A stretch of 64,000 bases of DNA from Streptomyces sp. NBC_00539 (GCF_036346105.1 NZ_CP107811.1:4793501-4857500); one strand, 5' to 3'. Shown: positions 1-8,368, counted from the stretch's first letter. The notes: a model not told the origin generated them from the letters alone. A program made the numbers and translations.

Positions 1-243
1 CCACTCCGTGAACGCGGCGATGCCGGCCTGGGCGACCAGGCCGATCCACGACCGGTTCTCCGGCGGCATCGCCCGGTACCACGGCAGGGTCTCGTCCATG
101 CGCGCGATCGCGTTCGCGGCGAGCCGGCCGGCGGACTTCTCCAGCCGGCGCAGCGTCGCCGAATGCGGGTGGGCGGGATGCGCGGCGTGCGCGGGACGCG
201 CCGGGCCGGTCTCGGGGGAATGCTCACGTTCGGGTTGGGGCAC
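1..243 (-). CDS. fasR: PucR-family regulator, FasR-like (5' part only)
   Basis: Only the first 81 codons are inside the window; the gene continues past the left edge. The start is a GTG at 243 followed by a Pro/His-rich tail and then a segment containing RLEKSAGRLAANAIARM and ENRSWIGLVAQAGIAAF. From memory this is the hallmark N-terminus of Streptomyces FasR, the PucR-family activator of the fabDHPF fatty-acid synthase operon. The C-terminal helix-turn-helix that would confirm the family lies outside the window. It is transcribed divergently from the pirin gene with about 116 bp between them. The function is a family inference; the assignment to the FasR-type PucR group looks solid from the conserved block alone. 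Confidence 0.75.
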   Translation of the reverse strand, partial: MPQPEREHSPETGPARPAHAAHPAHPHSATLRRLEKSAGRLAANAIARMDETLPWYRAMPPENRSWIGLVAQAGIAAFTEW

Positions 244-346
244 GGGACAAGACTGCCTTATCGGTGACGGGGCGCGGAGCCGGGTCACCGGCACCCGCCC
301 CCGCCGCGCCCGCCGCACCCGTCCCGGAAGGACGCGCACAGAGGTC

Positions 347-352
347 TACGGT
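347..352 (+). promoter_or_regulatory. -10 hexamer, leaderless pirin gene
   Basis: TACGGT fits the actinobacterial TAnnnT -10 form and lies 7 nt before the pirin ATG, so the transcript probably starts at the start codon. No clear -35 is visible. Confidence 0.45.
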
Positions 353-359
353 GGCCACC

Positions 360-1016
360 ATGATTGACGTACGCCGCGCCGCAGACCGGTACGAGGGCGG
401 GAACCCGGCCGCCGGGATCACCACCCGGCACGCCTTCTCCTTCGGGTCCTTCTACGACCCGGACAACATCCGCTTCGGGCCCCTGCTGGCCTGCAACGAG
501 GAGTTGCTCCGGCCCGGCTCCGGTTTCGACGAGCACCCCCACAGCCAGACCGAGATCGTCACCTGGGTGGTGGAGGGCGAGCTCACGCACAAGGACAGCA
601 CCACCGGCCACACCGGCCAGGTCGGTGCCGGCGACGTGCAGCACTTCTGCGCCGGCTCGGGCGCGCGGCACATCGAACGCAACGACGGGCCCGTCCCGCT
701 GCGCTTCGTCCAGACCTGGCTCGCCCCGCTCACGGCGGGCGGTGAGCCCTCCTACCGGCTCGTCCGGGGCCTCGCGGACGGCGAGGCCTGCGAGATCCCG
801 GCCGCCGGGGCCGTCCTGCGCGTGCGGCGGCCCGGGGCGGGCGAGCGGATCACCGTGCCGGCGGCGCCCCGCGTCTACCTGCACGTCGTACGGGGCGACC
901 TGCGTCTGGACGGCGAGGAACTCGGCCCCGGCGACTCGGCGCGCATCACCGGCGAGCCGGAGCTGCAGATCGTCGCCGGCTCCCCGGGCGAGCTGCTGAT
1001 CTGGGAACTGCCCTGA
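360..1016 (+). CDS. pirin family protein
   Basis: 218-residue bicupin of the pirin family. The N-terminal cupin carries the metal-site pattern HPHSQTEIVTWVVEGEL and, further on, GDVQHFCAGSGARHIE, which supply the His/Glu ligands of iron-binding pirins. The C-terminal cupin is weaker, as is usual. Pirins are cytosolic; characterised members act as quercetinases or redox-sensing co-regulators, but the substrate here cannot be told. I chose the ATG at 360 rather than upstream in-frame codons because the pirin homology starts there and TACGGT sits 7 nt upstream. It stands alone between the FasR-like gene and a convergent serine hydrolase, so context gives no further clue. Confidence 0.88.
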   Translation: MIDVRRAADRYEGGNPAAGITTRHAFSFGSFYDPDNIRFGPLLACNEELLRPGSGFDEHPHSQTEIVTWVVEGELTHKDSTTGHTGQVGAGDVQHFCAGSGARHIERNDGPVPLRFVQTWLAPLTAGGEPSYRLVRGLADGEACEIPAAGAVLRVRRPGAGERITVPAAPRVYLHVVRGDLRLDGEELGPGDSARITGEPELQIVAGSPGELLIWELP

Positions 1017-1068
1017 ACCCGTGCGGCGCCGGGCGACGCGGCGTCCGGCAAGATGCGAAAGAGACTGC

Positions 1069-1905
1069 CTAGCGCCCGCGCAGTTCTGCGAGGACCGCGT
1101 CGGTGAACGGGGTCCAGGCCTCCACGGCCCACGGGCCGAAGGCGCGGTCGGTCAGCGCCACGCACGCCGCGCGGGCGTCCGGGTCCACCCACAGGAAGGT
1201 GCCGGACTGGCCGAAGTGCCCGAAGGTGCGGGGCGAGGAAGTGGTGCCCGTCCAGTGCGGGGACTTGCCGTCGCGGATCTCCAGGCCGAGCCCCCAGTCG
1301 TTGGGGGACTGGTGCCCGTAGCCCGGCAGGACGCCCTTGAGGCCCGGGTGCACGACCGAGGTGGCCTCGGCGACGGTCCGGACGTCGAGCAGCCTCGGCG
1401 CCTGGAGCTCCGCGGCGAAGCGCACCAGGTCGGAGACGGTCGAGACGCCGTCCTTGGCCGGGGAACCGTCCAGGGAGCTCGACGCCATGCCCAGCGGCTC
1501 GAAGACGGCCTGGTGCAGGTACTCGGCGAAGGGGATCCCGGTGGCCTTGGCGATGTGGTCGCCGAGCACCTCGAAACCCGCGTTGGAGTACAGCCGGCGC
1601 CGGCCGGGCGGGCCCATCACCCGGTGCTCGTCGAAGGCGAGACCGCTGGTGTGGGCGAGCAGGTGACGGACCGTCGAACCCTCCGGTCCGGCCGGCTCGT
1701 CCAGTTCGACCGCGCCTTCCTCGTACGCGACGAGAGCGGCGTACGCGGTGAGCGGCTTGGTGACCGAGGCCAGGGGGAAACGGTGGTCCACGGGCCCGTG
1801 GGAGCCGGCCACGCTCCCGTCGGCGCGCACGACGGCCGCCGCGGCGGTCGGTACCGGCCAGCTCTCGATGGTCCGCAGGGTCTGCAAGGTCTCCGGGCTC
1901 TCCAT
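1069..1905 (-). CDS. serine hydrolase, beta-lactamase/PBP-like
   Basis: 278-residue member of the class C beta-lactamase / PBP4* superfamily. The nucleophile motif SxxK is visible as ASVTKPLTAY near residues 46-55, the YxN motif as LYSNAGFEVLG, and a C-terminal HFGQSG takes the place of KTG. No signal peptide is evident, so it is probably a cytosolic esterase or peptidase rather than a penicillin-degrading enzyme. The ATG at 1905 has TAGGCT 7 nt upstream, which suggests a leaderless transcript. It is divergent from the MerR gene, and the 18-bp palindrome between them lies just upstream of this promoter, so MerR may control both directions. Confidence 0.85.
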   Translation of the reverse strand: MESPETLQTLRTIESWPVPTAAAAVVRADGSVAGSHGPVDHRFPLASVTKPLTAYAALVAYEEGAVELDEPAGPEGSTVRHLLAHTSGLAFDEHRVMGPPGRRRLYSNAGFEVLGDHIAKATGIPFAEYLHQAVFEPLGMASSSLDGSPAKDGVSTVSDLVRFAAELQAPRLLDVRTVAEATSVVHPGLKGVLPGYGHQSPNDWGLGLEIRDGKSPHWTGTTSSPRTFGHFGQSGTFLWVDPDARAACVALTDRAFGPWAVEAWTPFTDAVLAELRGR

Positions 1906-1912
1906 GCGCCCG

Positions 1913-1918
1913 AGCCTA
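1913..1918 (-). promoter_or_regulatory. -10 hexamer of the serine hydrolase gene
   Basis: Read on the minus strand this is TAGGCT, seven nucleotides before the ATG at 1905. It is a candidate leaderless promoter element abutting the MerR palindrome. Confidence 0.5.
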
Positions 1919-1919
1919 C

Positions 1920-1950
1920 TTGCTTGGAGTGCACTCCAAGGTTTTAGCGT
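1920..1950 (+). promoter_or_regulatory. MerR-type promoter with 19-bp spacer
   Basis: TTGCTT (1920-1925) and TAGCGT (1945-1950) are separated by 19 bp, the over-long spacer typical of MerR-activated promoters. The spacer is almost filled by the palindrome at 1923-1940. The predicted transcription start falls at or within a few bases of the MerR ATG at 1958, so the message is probably leaderless. Confidence 0.65.
1923..1940. promoter_or_regulatory. MerR operator, perfect 18-bp palindrome
   Basis: CTTGGAGTGCACTCCAAG is perfectly symmetrical. CTTGGAG/CTCCAAG half-sites are the known form for MerR regulators of the aldehyde/AdhR-NmlR type. Its position inside the spacer of the merR-AKR promoter and next to the divergent serine hydrolase -10 makes it the likely binding site of the adjacent MerR protein. 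Confidence 0.75.
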
Positions 1951-1957
1951 GGTGGTC

Positions 1958-2338
1958 ATGAGCCTGACGCAGACGCGGTACACGATCAGCGAAGTCGAGG
2001 CCCTGACCGGTCTGACCCAGCACACGCTGCGCTGGTACGAACGGATCGGCCTGATGCCGCACGTGGACCGTTCCCACTCGGGGCAGCGGCGGTTCAGCGG
2101 CAAGGACCTCGACTGGCTGGCCTTCGTGGGCAAGCTGCGCACCACCGGGATGTCGGTGGCGGACATGGTGCGGTACGCGGAGCTCGTCCGGGAGGGGGAG
2201 CACACCGTCGACCAGCGGCGGGAGCTGCTGGAGCGGACGCGCCGCGAGGTGCGGGCGCGGATCTCGGAGATGACGGACGCGCTGGCCGTACTGGACTACA
2301 AGATCGAACACTACGCGGGGAAGGCTGTACGTCGATGA
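1958..2338 (+). CDS. MerR family transcriptional regulator
   Basis: 126 residues. The N-terminal winged helix-turn-helix covers about residues 8-76, with YTISEVEALTGLTQHTLRWY and the wing HSGQRRFSGKDLDWL. A dimerising helix follows, ending in ALAVLDYKIEHY, a typical tail of the AdhR/NmlR-like MerR group. No cysteine pair for metal sensing is present, so the inducer is more likely a small reactive molecule than a metal; this is inference. The ATG at 1958 was chosen from the promoter geometry. The stop overlaps the aldo/keto reductase start (ATGA), so the two are co-translated and the reductase is the obvious target. Confidence 0.9.
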   Translation: MSLTQTRYTISEVEALTGLTQHTLRWYERIGLMPHVDRSHSGQRRFSGKDLDWLAFVGKLRTTGMSVADMVRYAELVREGEHTVDQRRELLERTRREVRARISEMTDALAVLDYKIEHYAGKAVRR

Positions 2339-3357
2339 CGCAGAGCACGGCGAAGATCAAGCAGGTCGAACTCGGCAAGGGCGGCCCCCTGGTCGGTGTC
2401 CAGGGCCTCGGCTGCATGGGCATGAGCGAGTTCTACGGGGACACCGACGTGGCGGCGGCCCGCCAGACCCTGAACGCGGCGCTGGCCGCCGGGGTCACCC
2501 TCTTCGACACCGCGGACGTGTACGGGCGCGGGGCGAACGAGGAGTTCCTCGCGTCGTTCGTGGCGGCGCACCGGGACGAGATCACCCTCGCGACGAAGTT
2601 CGCCATAGAGCGAACCGACGACCCGCACTACCGCGGGGTCCGCAACGACCGCGCCTACATCAGGCAGGCGGTCGAGGGCAGCCTGCGGCGGCTCGGCACC
2701 GACGTGATCGACCTCTACTACATGCACCGGCGCGACCCGGCCGTGCCGTTCGCCGAGTCGGTGGGCGCGATGGCCGAACTCGTACAGGAGGGCAAGGTGC
2801 GCCACCTCGGCCTGAGCGAGGTCACCGGCGCGGAGCTGCGCGAGGCGCACGCGGTGCACCCGATCGCGGCGCTCCAGTCGGAGTGGTCGCTGTTCAGCCG
2901 GGACGTGGAGCGCAGCGCGGTGGGCGCGGCGGCGGAGCTGGGGGTGGCGTTCGTGCCGTACTCCCCGCTGGGGCGCGGGTTCCTGACGGGCGCGTTCGCG
3001 GACGCGGCGGCGGACCTGTCCGAGGGGGACTTCCGACGGTTCCAGCCGCGGTTCACCGGCGACAACGCGAAGGCGAACGCGGAGCTGCTGGCCCCGGTGC
3101 GGGAGATCGCGGCCGCGCACGGGGCGACGCCGGCGCAGATCGCGCTGGCGTGGGTGCATCAGCGGGCGCAGGTGCACGGGCTGACCGTGGTGCCGATCCC
3201 CGGAACCCGCAAGCCCGGGCGCCTCGCCGAGAACACGGCGGCGACGCGGATCACCCTGACGCAGGCGGAGCTCGACCGGCTGGAGCCGATCGCCGCCCAG
3301 GTCAGCGGTGACCGCTACCCGGACATGTCCTCCACCTCGGCAGCCCGCGAGGGGTAG
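2335..3357 (+). CDS. aldo/keto reductase
   Basis: 340-residue NADP(H)-dependent aldo/keto reductase with a TIM-barrel fold. The catalytic tetrad is visible as Asp58 and Tyr63 (FDTADVYG), Lys88 (ATKF) and His131 (YYMHRRD). The C-terminal cofactor segment VVPIPGTRKPGRLAEN is intact. It overlaps the MerR gene by four bases and probably answers to the same signal, reducing reactive carbonyls such as aldehydes or methylglyoxal; the substrate is inferred only from the regulator pairing. Length and motifs are typical of the AKR13/YakC-like group. Confidence 0.92.
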   Translation: MTQSTAKIKQVELGKGGPLVGVQGLGCMGMSEFYGDTDVAAARQTLNAALAAGVTLFDTADVYGRGANEEFLASFVAAHRDEITLATKFAIERTDDPHYRGVRNDRAYIRQAVEGSLRRLGTDVIDLYYMHRRDPAVPFAESVGAMAELVQEGKVRHLGLSEVTGAELREAHAVHPIAALQSEWSLFSRDVERSAVGAAAELGVAFVPYSPLGRGFLTGAFADAAADLSEGDFRRFQPRFTGDNAKANAELLAPVREIAAAHGATPAQIALAWVHQRAQVHGLTVVPIPGTRKPGRLAENTAATRITLTQAELDRLEPIAAQVSGDRYPDMSSTSAAREG

Positions 3358-3402
3358 TCCCCCCGGCCCGGGGCCGCTCCCGCAGGGCCGCGCCGCGGCG
3401 GC

Positions 3403-4227
3403 TCAGCCCAGCCGGTCCCGCAGGGCCGAGTACTCGGCGTCCGTGAGCAGCCCCGCGCTGTGCAGCTCCCGCAGGTGGTGCAGACGGTCCCCGCCGGAAC
3501 CCTTCGGCGCGGCCGTCGCCACCGTCAACCGCCGCCCCCGCACCGCCGCCAAGACGGCCGCCGCGAACGGCAGTGACTCGTGCACCGCCCCGTACCCCAC
3601 CCCGAACACGGCCGCGGCCAGGTCGTGGTCGGGCCGGGCGTCACCGCCGGGGGCGTCCCGCAGCCGCAGCCGCAGATGCCCCTCCGGCCCCTCCGGCGAG
3701 CGCCACGCCACCGCGGTCACCGCCGCCAGCGGATACCGCTGGTCGCCCGCCTTCCACTTGGCGCTGCTCGCCCCCGTGCGCGACCAGTGGAAGGTGACGG
3801 CCGTCCCGTCGAAGCCGACGCGCGCGTCGTACGCCTTGAGGGGAGCCGTCACCTCGGGGACGCCGACCAGGAAACGTTCCGCCGCCGTCGCCGGTCCGAG
3901 CCGGCCCCGTACCTCGTCCGCCAGCGCCGCGGCCCGCGCGCCCGCCTCGGCGGGAAGCACCAGGCGGTACGGGTCGCAGCTCTCCTTGAGCTGCCCGGCG
4001 GCGGCCTCCATCAAGGGATCCGCCCCGGCCCGCGGCACGGCGCGCAGCACCACGGTGTCCCGTTTGCCTCCGGTCACCGTCACCTCCGACAGTGCCTCCA
4101 ACGGGATCCGGCGCTCCCTCAGGGCGTGCCAGAGCCGTGGTGTCCGCAGCCCCCGCGCGAACCGAATGATCACCGAGTCGGAGTCGAGCTCCCAGACAGC
4201 ATGGTTTCCGGCCAGTACGTCCCCCAT
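3403..4227 (-). CDS. DUF4429 domain protein with SHOCT-like tail
   Basis: 274 residues from the ATG at 4227 (an in-frame ATG at 4236 is equally possible). Two DUF4429 modules are recognisable, each with a strand-rich pattern of the type VIIRFARG...IPLEALSEV and a repeat of it in VGFDGTAVTFHWSR...YPLAAVTAV. The last 30 residues, containing LHHLRELHSAGLLTDAEYSALR, form a SHOCT-type short helical oligomerisation motif. No membrane segment or signal peptide is seen, so the protein is cytosolic. The function of DUF4429 is unknown and the neighbours do not inform it. Confidence 0.8.
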   Translation of the reverse strand: MGDVLAGNHAVWELDSDSVIIRFARGLRTPRLWHALRERRIPLEALSEVTVTGGKRDTVVLRAVPRAGADPLMEAAAGQLKESCDPYRLVLPAEAGARAAALADEVRGRLGPATAAERFLVGVPEVTAPLKAYDARVGFDGTAVTFHWSRTGASSAKWKAGDQRYPLAAVTAVAWRSPEGPEGHLRLRLRDAPGGDARPDHDLAAAVFGVGYGAVHESLPFAAAVLAAVRGRRLTVATAAPKGSGGDRLHHLRELHSAGLLTDAEYSALRDRLG

Positions 4228-4314
4228 ACGGCTCATGGTAAAGGGACGCACCCCCGCTCGTCCCCTTCACCGCAGAGACGGTTCTTCGGTCCCTGCGGGA
4301 GCCCTGAGATCCCG

Positions 4315-5538
4315 TCAGTCCTCGGAAACCCCATGTCGGCAGGTGTCGGCCCCGGTCACGCACACAACGGAACCGAAGGCCCCGGTTCCGATCTTCGCGA
4401 AGTTGTCCAGCGAAGCGGTCCCTGGCTCGAAATAGCCGGTGTGGGTGCGGGCCCCCGCCGAGGACAGCAGTCGCGCGCCGAAGCCCGGCGAGACGGGGTC
4501 CGCCCCGTGGCCCAGGCCGCCCAGTTCGAGGTGCGGCACATCGGCGATCCAGTCACCGGAGTCGCGCATCGCCCAGACCCGGGCCGGCGTGTGCAGCTCG
4601 GCGGCGTTCGACACGCGCATCCCGGGGCTGCCCGCCACCACCACGTCGGTCACCCGCGGCGGCAGCTCGCGGGCCGCGACCCCGCACACCACCGACCCGT
4701 AGCTGTGGCAGAACAACGCGACGCTGGACTGACCCGGCAGGGCGGTGGTCAGCGCCCGCAGCCGTACGGAGCCCTCCACCGCGAGCTTGCCGGTGGCGGC
4801 GTCCATGCCGACCCCGGTCGGCGCCGTGTAGCCGGCCCAGGCGATGACCGCGGTCCTGCTGTCCGGCGCCGTCACGCGTTCGGCCTCGTAGAGGGAGTGC
4901 GCCATGCCGGCGGGCGCGGTCAGGCTGCGCTGCGTCCGCTCGAAGGTGAGCAGGTCGGTGTCGACGCCGGGCACGACCACCGAGACCCGGCCGGCCCGGT
5001 CGAGGTCGCCGAAGACCTCCGCGACGAGTCCGTCGCCGGTGGGATCGAACAGGAGGATCTGGCGTCCCGGTTCGGCGAGGGACTCCAGGCGGTGGGCGCG
5101 CCGCAGCGCGGTGGCGCGGTCGGCCGGGGTCAGGGCGACGTCCCGGCTGCGGGCCTCCTCCACGCGCCGCGCCTGCTCCAGGGAGCGCAGGTTGGCCCGG
5201 TAGCGGGTGGTGGCGGGCACCCCGTCGAGGTTGCCGACGACGAGCGGGTAGCCGTCCGCGAGCCGGGCCCGCTGGGCTCCGTCGAGCCCGGCGAAGAAGC
5301 GCGAGACCGCGGCCACGGGGGCGTCGGCCGCGGGCAGGGCCCGTCCGTCGATCCGGGCCAGCGACCAGGCGGAGAGGGCGGCCGCCCGGGGCGAGATGCC
5401 CGCCTCGGGCCGGTGCACGGAGGTCCAGCCGGTGATCACCAGCATGACGAGGACGACCGCGAGCGCGAGCAGGGTGCGCATTGCGGCGGGGGGCGCTGTG
5501 GCGCCGGCGGTGTGGTGGACGGAGCCGGGCAGTTTCAC
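4315..5538 (-). CDS. alpha/beta hydrolase, DUF1023 family, membrane-anchored
   Basis: 407 residues from a GTG at 5538. Residues about 20-40 (RTLLALAVVLVMLVITGW) form a signal anchor or signal peptide, so the enzyme faces outside. The DUF1023 alpha/beta-hydrolase core shows the nucleophile elbow as CHSYGS, preceded by the family's VVVPGVDTDLLTFERT and followed by VVVAGSPGM. A conserved Gly/His region near the C-terminus (GGLGHGADPVSPGFG) probably supplies the catalytic Asp/His environment. Substrates of this family are not established; an esterase or lipase role is likely. An alternative start is the ATG at 5481, directly before the hydrophobic segment. Confidence 0.82.
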   Translation of the reverse strand: MKLPGSVHHTAGATAPPAAMRTLLALAVVLVMLVITGWTSVHRPEAGISPRAAALSAWSLARIDGRALPAADAPVAAVSRFFAGLDGAQRARLADGYPLVVGNLDGVPATTRYRANLRSLEQARRVEEARSRDVALTPADRATALRRAHRLESLAEPGRQILLFDPTGDGLVAEVFGDLDRAGRVSVVVPGVDTDLLTFERTQRSLTAPAGMAHSLYEAERVTAPDSRTAVIAWAGYTAPTGVGMDAATGKLAVEGSVRLRALTTALPGQSSVALFCHSYGSVVCGVAARELPPRVTDVVVAGSPGMRVSNAAELHTPARVWAMRDSGDWIADVPHLELGGLGHGADPVSPGFGARLLSSAGARTHTGYFEPGTASLDNFAKIGTGAFGSVVCVTGADTCRHGVSED

Positions 5539-5743
5539 TGGAACCAGCCTAGGAGACCGCTCGAGTACCTGGCGCGCGGGGTGACGGGTCTCACCGCCGA
5601 CCGTGTCACACGCAGTCACCCCGCCACCGTCGGCCACGGCACTGCCCCGCCGCGGCCGCGGCGGGGACCGGCGCCGTCACCGCCGCCCGCCACGCCGCCG
5701 TTCGCGCCGCGGACCGGCGCCGCCGCCCGCGGCAACGCCCCGC

Positions 5744-6397
5744 TCAGCGCCAGTCCGCGGCCAGCGCCGGGCCGATCTGGTCGAGGTAGGACTCGGTCAT
5801 CCGCCGGATCGCCGCCACGCTGGTGTCCTGGCCCTGCCCCCACAGCCGTCCGGTGACCCGCATGACGCCGGAGAAGGCGGCCACCGCCACCCGCGGCCGC
5901 GGATCGGCGTCCACGTCCAGGCCCTCGCGGTCGGCGACGAGCCGGGCGATGCGCTCCTCCAGCTCGGCGGAGCGCCGCAGGTGTACGGCGAGCAGTGCCG
6001 GGGTCGACTCGATGAGCTGGTAGCCGCGCATGTAGAGGTCCACGGGCACCACGTCGGAGATGGCCTCGTCGACGGTGTCCCAGGCGACGAGCACCGCGTT
6101 CCGCATCGCCGTCAGGGGTCCCTCGGCGGCCGGCCGCGCCCGCAGCGCCGCCACGAAGTGCGACTCGACCAGGTCCTGGACGGCGAAGGCGACCTCTTCC
6201 TTGTTGGCGAAATAGCGGAAGAAGGTGCGCTGGGAGACCTGCACGACATCGGTGATCTCGTCGACCGTCGTCTTGTCGTAGCCCTGCGAAAGGAACAGCA
6301 GGAGGGCCGCGCGCAGCAGCGCGTCCCTGGTGCGCTGCTTCTTGCGCTCGCGCAGTCCGCCCGCCGGGACGGCCGGCGCGGGCCGGTGTTCGGTCAT
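5744..6397 (-). CDS. TetR family regulator of the adjacent MFS pump
   Basis: 217 residues. An N-terminal HTH occupies about residues 18-65 (TRDALLRAALLLFLSQGYDKTTVDEIT then VSQRTFFRYFANKEEV). The rest is the helical ligand/dimer domain. Start: ATG at 6397, preceded in frame by GTG at 6400; a purine-rich ribosome site (GGAAGGGGA) fits either. It is divergent from an MFS drug exporter across 164 bp that contain a perfect 12-bp-arm inverted repeat overlapping the exporter promoter. This is the classical arrangement of a ligand-responsive repressor of its own efflux pump. Confidence 0.9.
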   Translation of the reverse strand: MTEHRPAPAVPAGGLRERKKQRTRDALLRAALLLFLSQGYDKTTVDEITDVVQVSQRTFFRYFANKEEVAFAVQDLVESHFVAALRARPAAEGPLTAMRNAVLVAWDTVDEAISDVVPVDLYMRGYQLIESTPALLAVHLRRSAELEERIARLVADREGLDVDADPRPRVAVAAFSGVMRVTGRLWGQGQDTSVAAIRRMTESYLDQIGPALAADWR

Positions 6398-6499
6398 CAC
6401 CGCGGGGTCCCCTTCCGGTGCCGCTGCCGGTCCGTGGTGCCGGGCCGCCGTTGGTCTGTTCTGACGCTGAGTGAGCGGTCAGGTTACCTGTGACCCACC

Positions 6500-6548
6500 T
6501 GACAGCGACTGCCCCGTTAAGCCGTTTGTGAAGTGTCAGTCGCTGTCA
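6500..6548. promoter_or_regulatory. TetR operator candidate, 12-bp inverted repeat
   Basis: TGACAGCGACTG at 6500-6511 is perfectly repeated in inverse as CAGTCGCTGTCA at 6537-6548, 25 bp apart. The right arm lies between the -35 and -10 of the MFS gene, so occupancy would block transcription. The adjacent TetR protein is the likely ligand. Confidence 0.65.
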
Positions 6549-6555
6549 CTAGCCT
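6526..6555 (+). promoter_or_regulatory. MFS gene promoter, leaderless
   Basis: TTGTGA (6526-6531) and TAGCCT (6550-6555) have an 18-bp spacer. The ATG at 6562 follows the -10 by six nucleotides and there is no ribosome-binding site, so the message probably begins at the start codon. Confidence 0.6.
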
Positions 6556-6561
6556 GTTCGC

Positions 6562-8169
6562 ATGACTAGTCAGATCACCGCCGACGGCCGGGTGACCCTG
6601 GACAAATCCGGCCCGGCGCCGTCGCGTTCAGGACTGCGCGGCCATCCATGGCTCACCCTCTTCGCCGTTGCGATCGGCGTGATGATGGTGACCCTGGACG
6701 GCACGATCGTCGCGGTCGCCAACCCCGCCATCCAAAAGGACCTCGGCGCCACCCTCGCCGAGGTGCAGTGGATCACCAACGGCTACCTCCTGGCCCTGGC
6801 CGTCTCCCTCATCACCGCGGGCAAGCTCGGTGACCGCTTCGGTCACCGGCAGACCTTCCTCATAGGCATCGCGGGCTTCGCGCTGTCCTCGGCCGTCATC
6901 GGGCTGTCCGACGGCGTCGAGCTCGTCATCGCGTTCCGCGTCGCCCAGGGCCTCTTCGGCGCGCTGCTGATGCCGGCCGCGCTCGGACTGCTGCGCGCCA
7001 CCTTCCCCGCAGAGAAGCTGAACATGGCCATCGGCATCTGGGGCATGGTGATCGGCGCCTCGACCGCCGCCGGTCCCATCGTCGGCGGCCTGCTGGTCGA
7101 GCACGTCAGCTGGCAGTCCGTCTTCTTCATCAACGTGCCCGTCGGGATCGTCGCGCTCGGCTTCGGCCTGTTCATCCTGCTCGACCACCGGGCCGAGAAC
7201 GCCCCGCGCTCCTTCGACCTGATCGGCATCGTGCTGCTGTCCGGTGCGATGTTCTCCCTGATCTGGGCCCTGATCAAGGCCGCCGAGTGGGGCTGGGGGG
7301 ACACCAAGACCCTGGTGTTCCTCGGCGCCTCGGTCGTCTGCTTCGCGCTCTTCGCCTTCTGGGAGACACGGGTCGCCGAACCGCTCATCCCGCTCGGGAT
7401 GTTCCGTTCGCTGCCGCTGTCCGCGGGCACCGTGCTGATGGTGCTGATGGCCTTCGCGTTCATGGGCGGCCTGTTCTTCGTCACCTTCTACCTGCAGAAC
7501 GTCCACGGCATGAGCCCGGTCGACAGCGGCCTGCACCTGCTGCCGCTCACCGGAATGATGATCATCGGCTCGCCGCTGGCGGGCGCCGCGATCACCAAGA
7601 TCGGCCCGCGGATCCCCCTCGTCGCCGGCATGGTCGCCACCGCCGTCGCCTGCTTCGGGATGGCTCGGCTGACCCCGGGCACCGGCACGCTCGTCATGTC
7701 GCTCTGGTTCGCCCTCCTGGGCCTCGGCCTCGCACCCGTCATGGTCGGCGCCACCGAGGTCATCGTCGGCAACGCCCCGCTGGAGCTGTCCGGGGTGGCC
7801 GGCGGGCTCCAGCAGGCGGCCATGCAGGTCGGCGGCAGCCTCGGCACCGCCGTGCTCGGCGCCGTCATGGCGGGCACCGTCCGTGACTCGTTCGGGGACA
7901 ACTGGCAGCGCGCGCAGCTGCCGCCGCTCAGCCCCGAGCAGCTCGACCTCGCCGAGAAGGGCGTGCAGGTCGGCATCGCGCCCGTCCCGCCGGGCGCCCC
8001 GCCCCAGATCGCGCAGGCGATCACCACGGTCGCCCACGACACGTTCGTCTCGGGCATGAGTACGGCCTTCACCGTCGCGGGCGTGGTCGCGGTGCTCGCC
8101 GCGATCGTGGCCGGCTTCACCAAGCGCGGCGAGAACGCCGCCGCGGGGGCGGGCGCGGCCCACGTCTGA
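6562..8169 (+). CDS. MFS drug exporter, DHA2 (14-TMS) family
   Basis: 535-residue inner-membrane proton antiporter of the DHA2 (QacA/EmrB) family. The signature motif A region reads ITAGKLGDRFGHRQTFL after TM2; a DxxI-type motif D1 (TLDGTIVAVANPAIQ) lies in TM1, and motif C-like glycines follow in TM5 (GASTAAGPIVGG). Length and hydrophobic pattern fit 14 membrane segments. It probably exports cationic or amphipathic drugs; the substrate is unknown. It is divergent from its TetR regulator and followed by a strong hairpin terminator at 8217-8242. Confidence 0.93.
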   Translation: MTSQITADGRVTLDKSGPAPSRSGLRGHPWLTLFAVAIGVMMVTLDGTIVAVANPAIQKDLGATLAEVQWITNGYLLALAVSLITAGKLGDRFGHRQTFLIGIAGFALSSAVIGLSDGVELVIAFRVAQGLFGALLMPAALGLLRATFPAEKLNMAIGIWGMVIGASTAAGPIVGGLLVEHVSWQSVFFINVPVGIVALGFGLFILLDHRAENAPRSFDLIGIVLLSGAMFSLIWALIKAAEWGWGDTKTLVFLGASVVCFALFAFWETRVAEPLIPLGMFRSLPLSAGTVLMVLMAFAFMGGLFFVTFYLQNVHGMSPVDSGLHLLPLTGMMIIGSPLAGAAITKIGPRIPLVAGMVATAVACFGMARLTPGTGTLVMSLWFALLGLGLAPVMVGATEVIVGNAPLELSGVAGGLQQAAMQVGGSLGTAVLGAVMAGTVRDSFGDNWQRAQLPPLSPEQLDLAEKGVQVGIAPVPPGAPPQIAQAITTVAHDTFVSGMSTAFTVAGVVAVLAAIVAGFTKRGENAAAGAGAAHV

Positions 8170-8216
8170 GCCGCCCGCCCGCGCGCCGCGCAGGCGTCAA
8201 CCCCGCACGCACGACA

Positions 8217-8242
8217 GCCCCGCCGGACGGTTCCGGCGGGGC
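8217..8242 (+). terminator. hairpin terminator after MFS gene
   Basis: Perfect 11-bp GC-rich stem with a 4-nt loop, 47 bp after the MFS stop codon. There is no U-tract, as is common in Streptomyces. Confidence 0.75.
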
Positions 8243-8368
8243 CGTCGCCTATCAGGGTGGACCCGTCCGCGGCCCCTTCCGTACGCACGTCACCGCAGGT
8301 CAGCGTGGGGTCGTCGGAGCTTCGGAAACGGTCCGGGGCCCGAGTCGTCCACAAGGAGTTGACCCGTC

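Noticed and set aside
3580-5856. Plus-strand open frame of about 750 codons across the DUF4429 and hydrolase genes
   Set aside because: It covers two clear minus-strand genes and their gap, is Arg/Gly/Pro-rich and has no recognisable domain.
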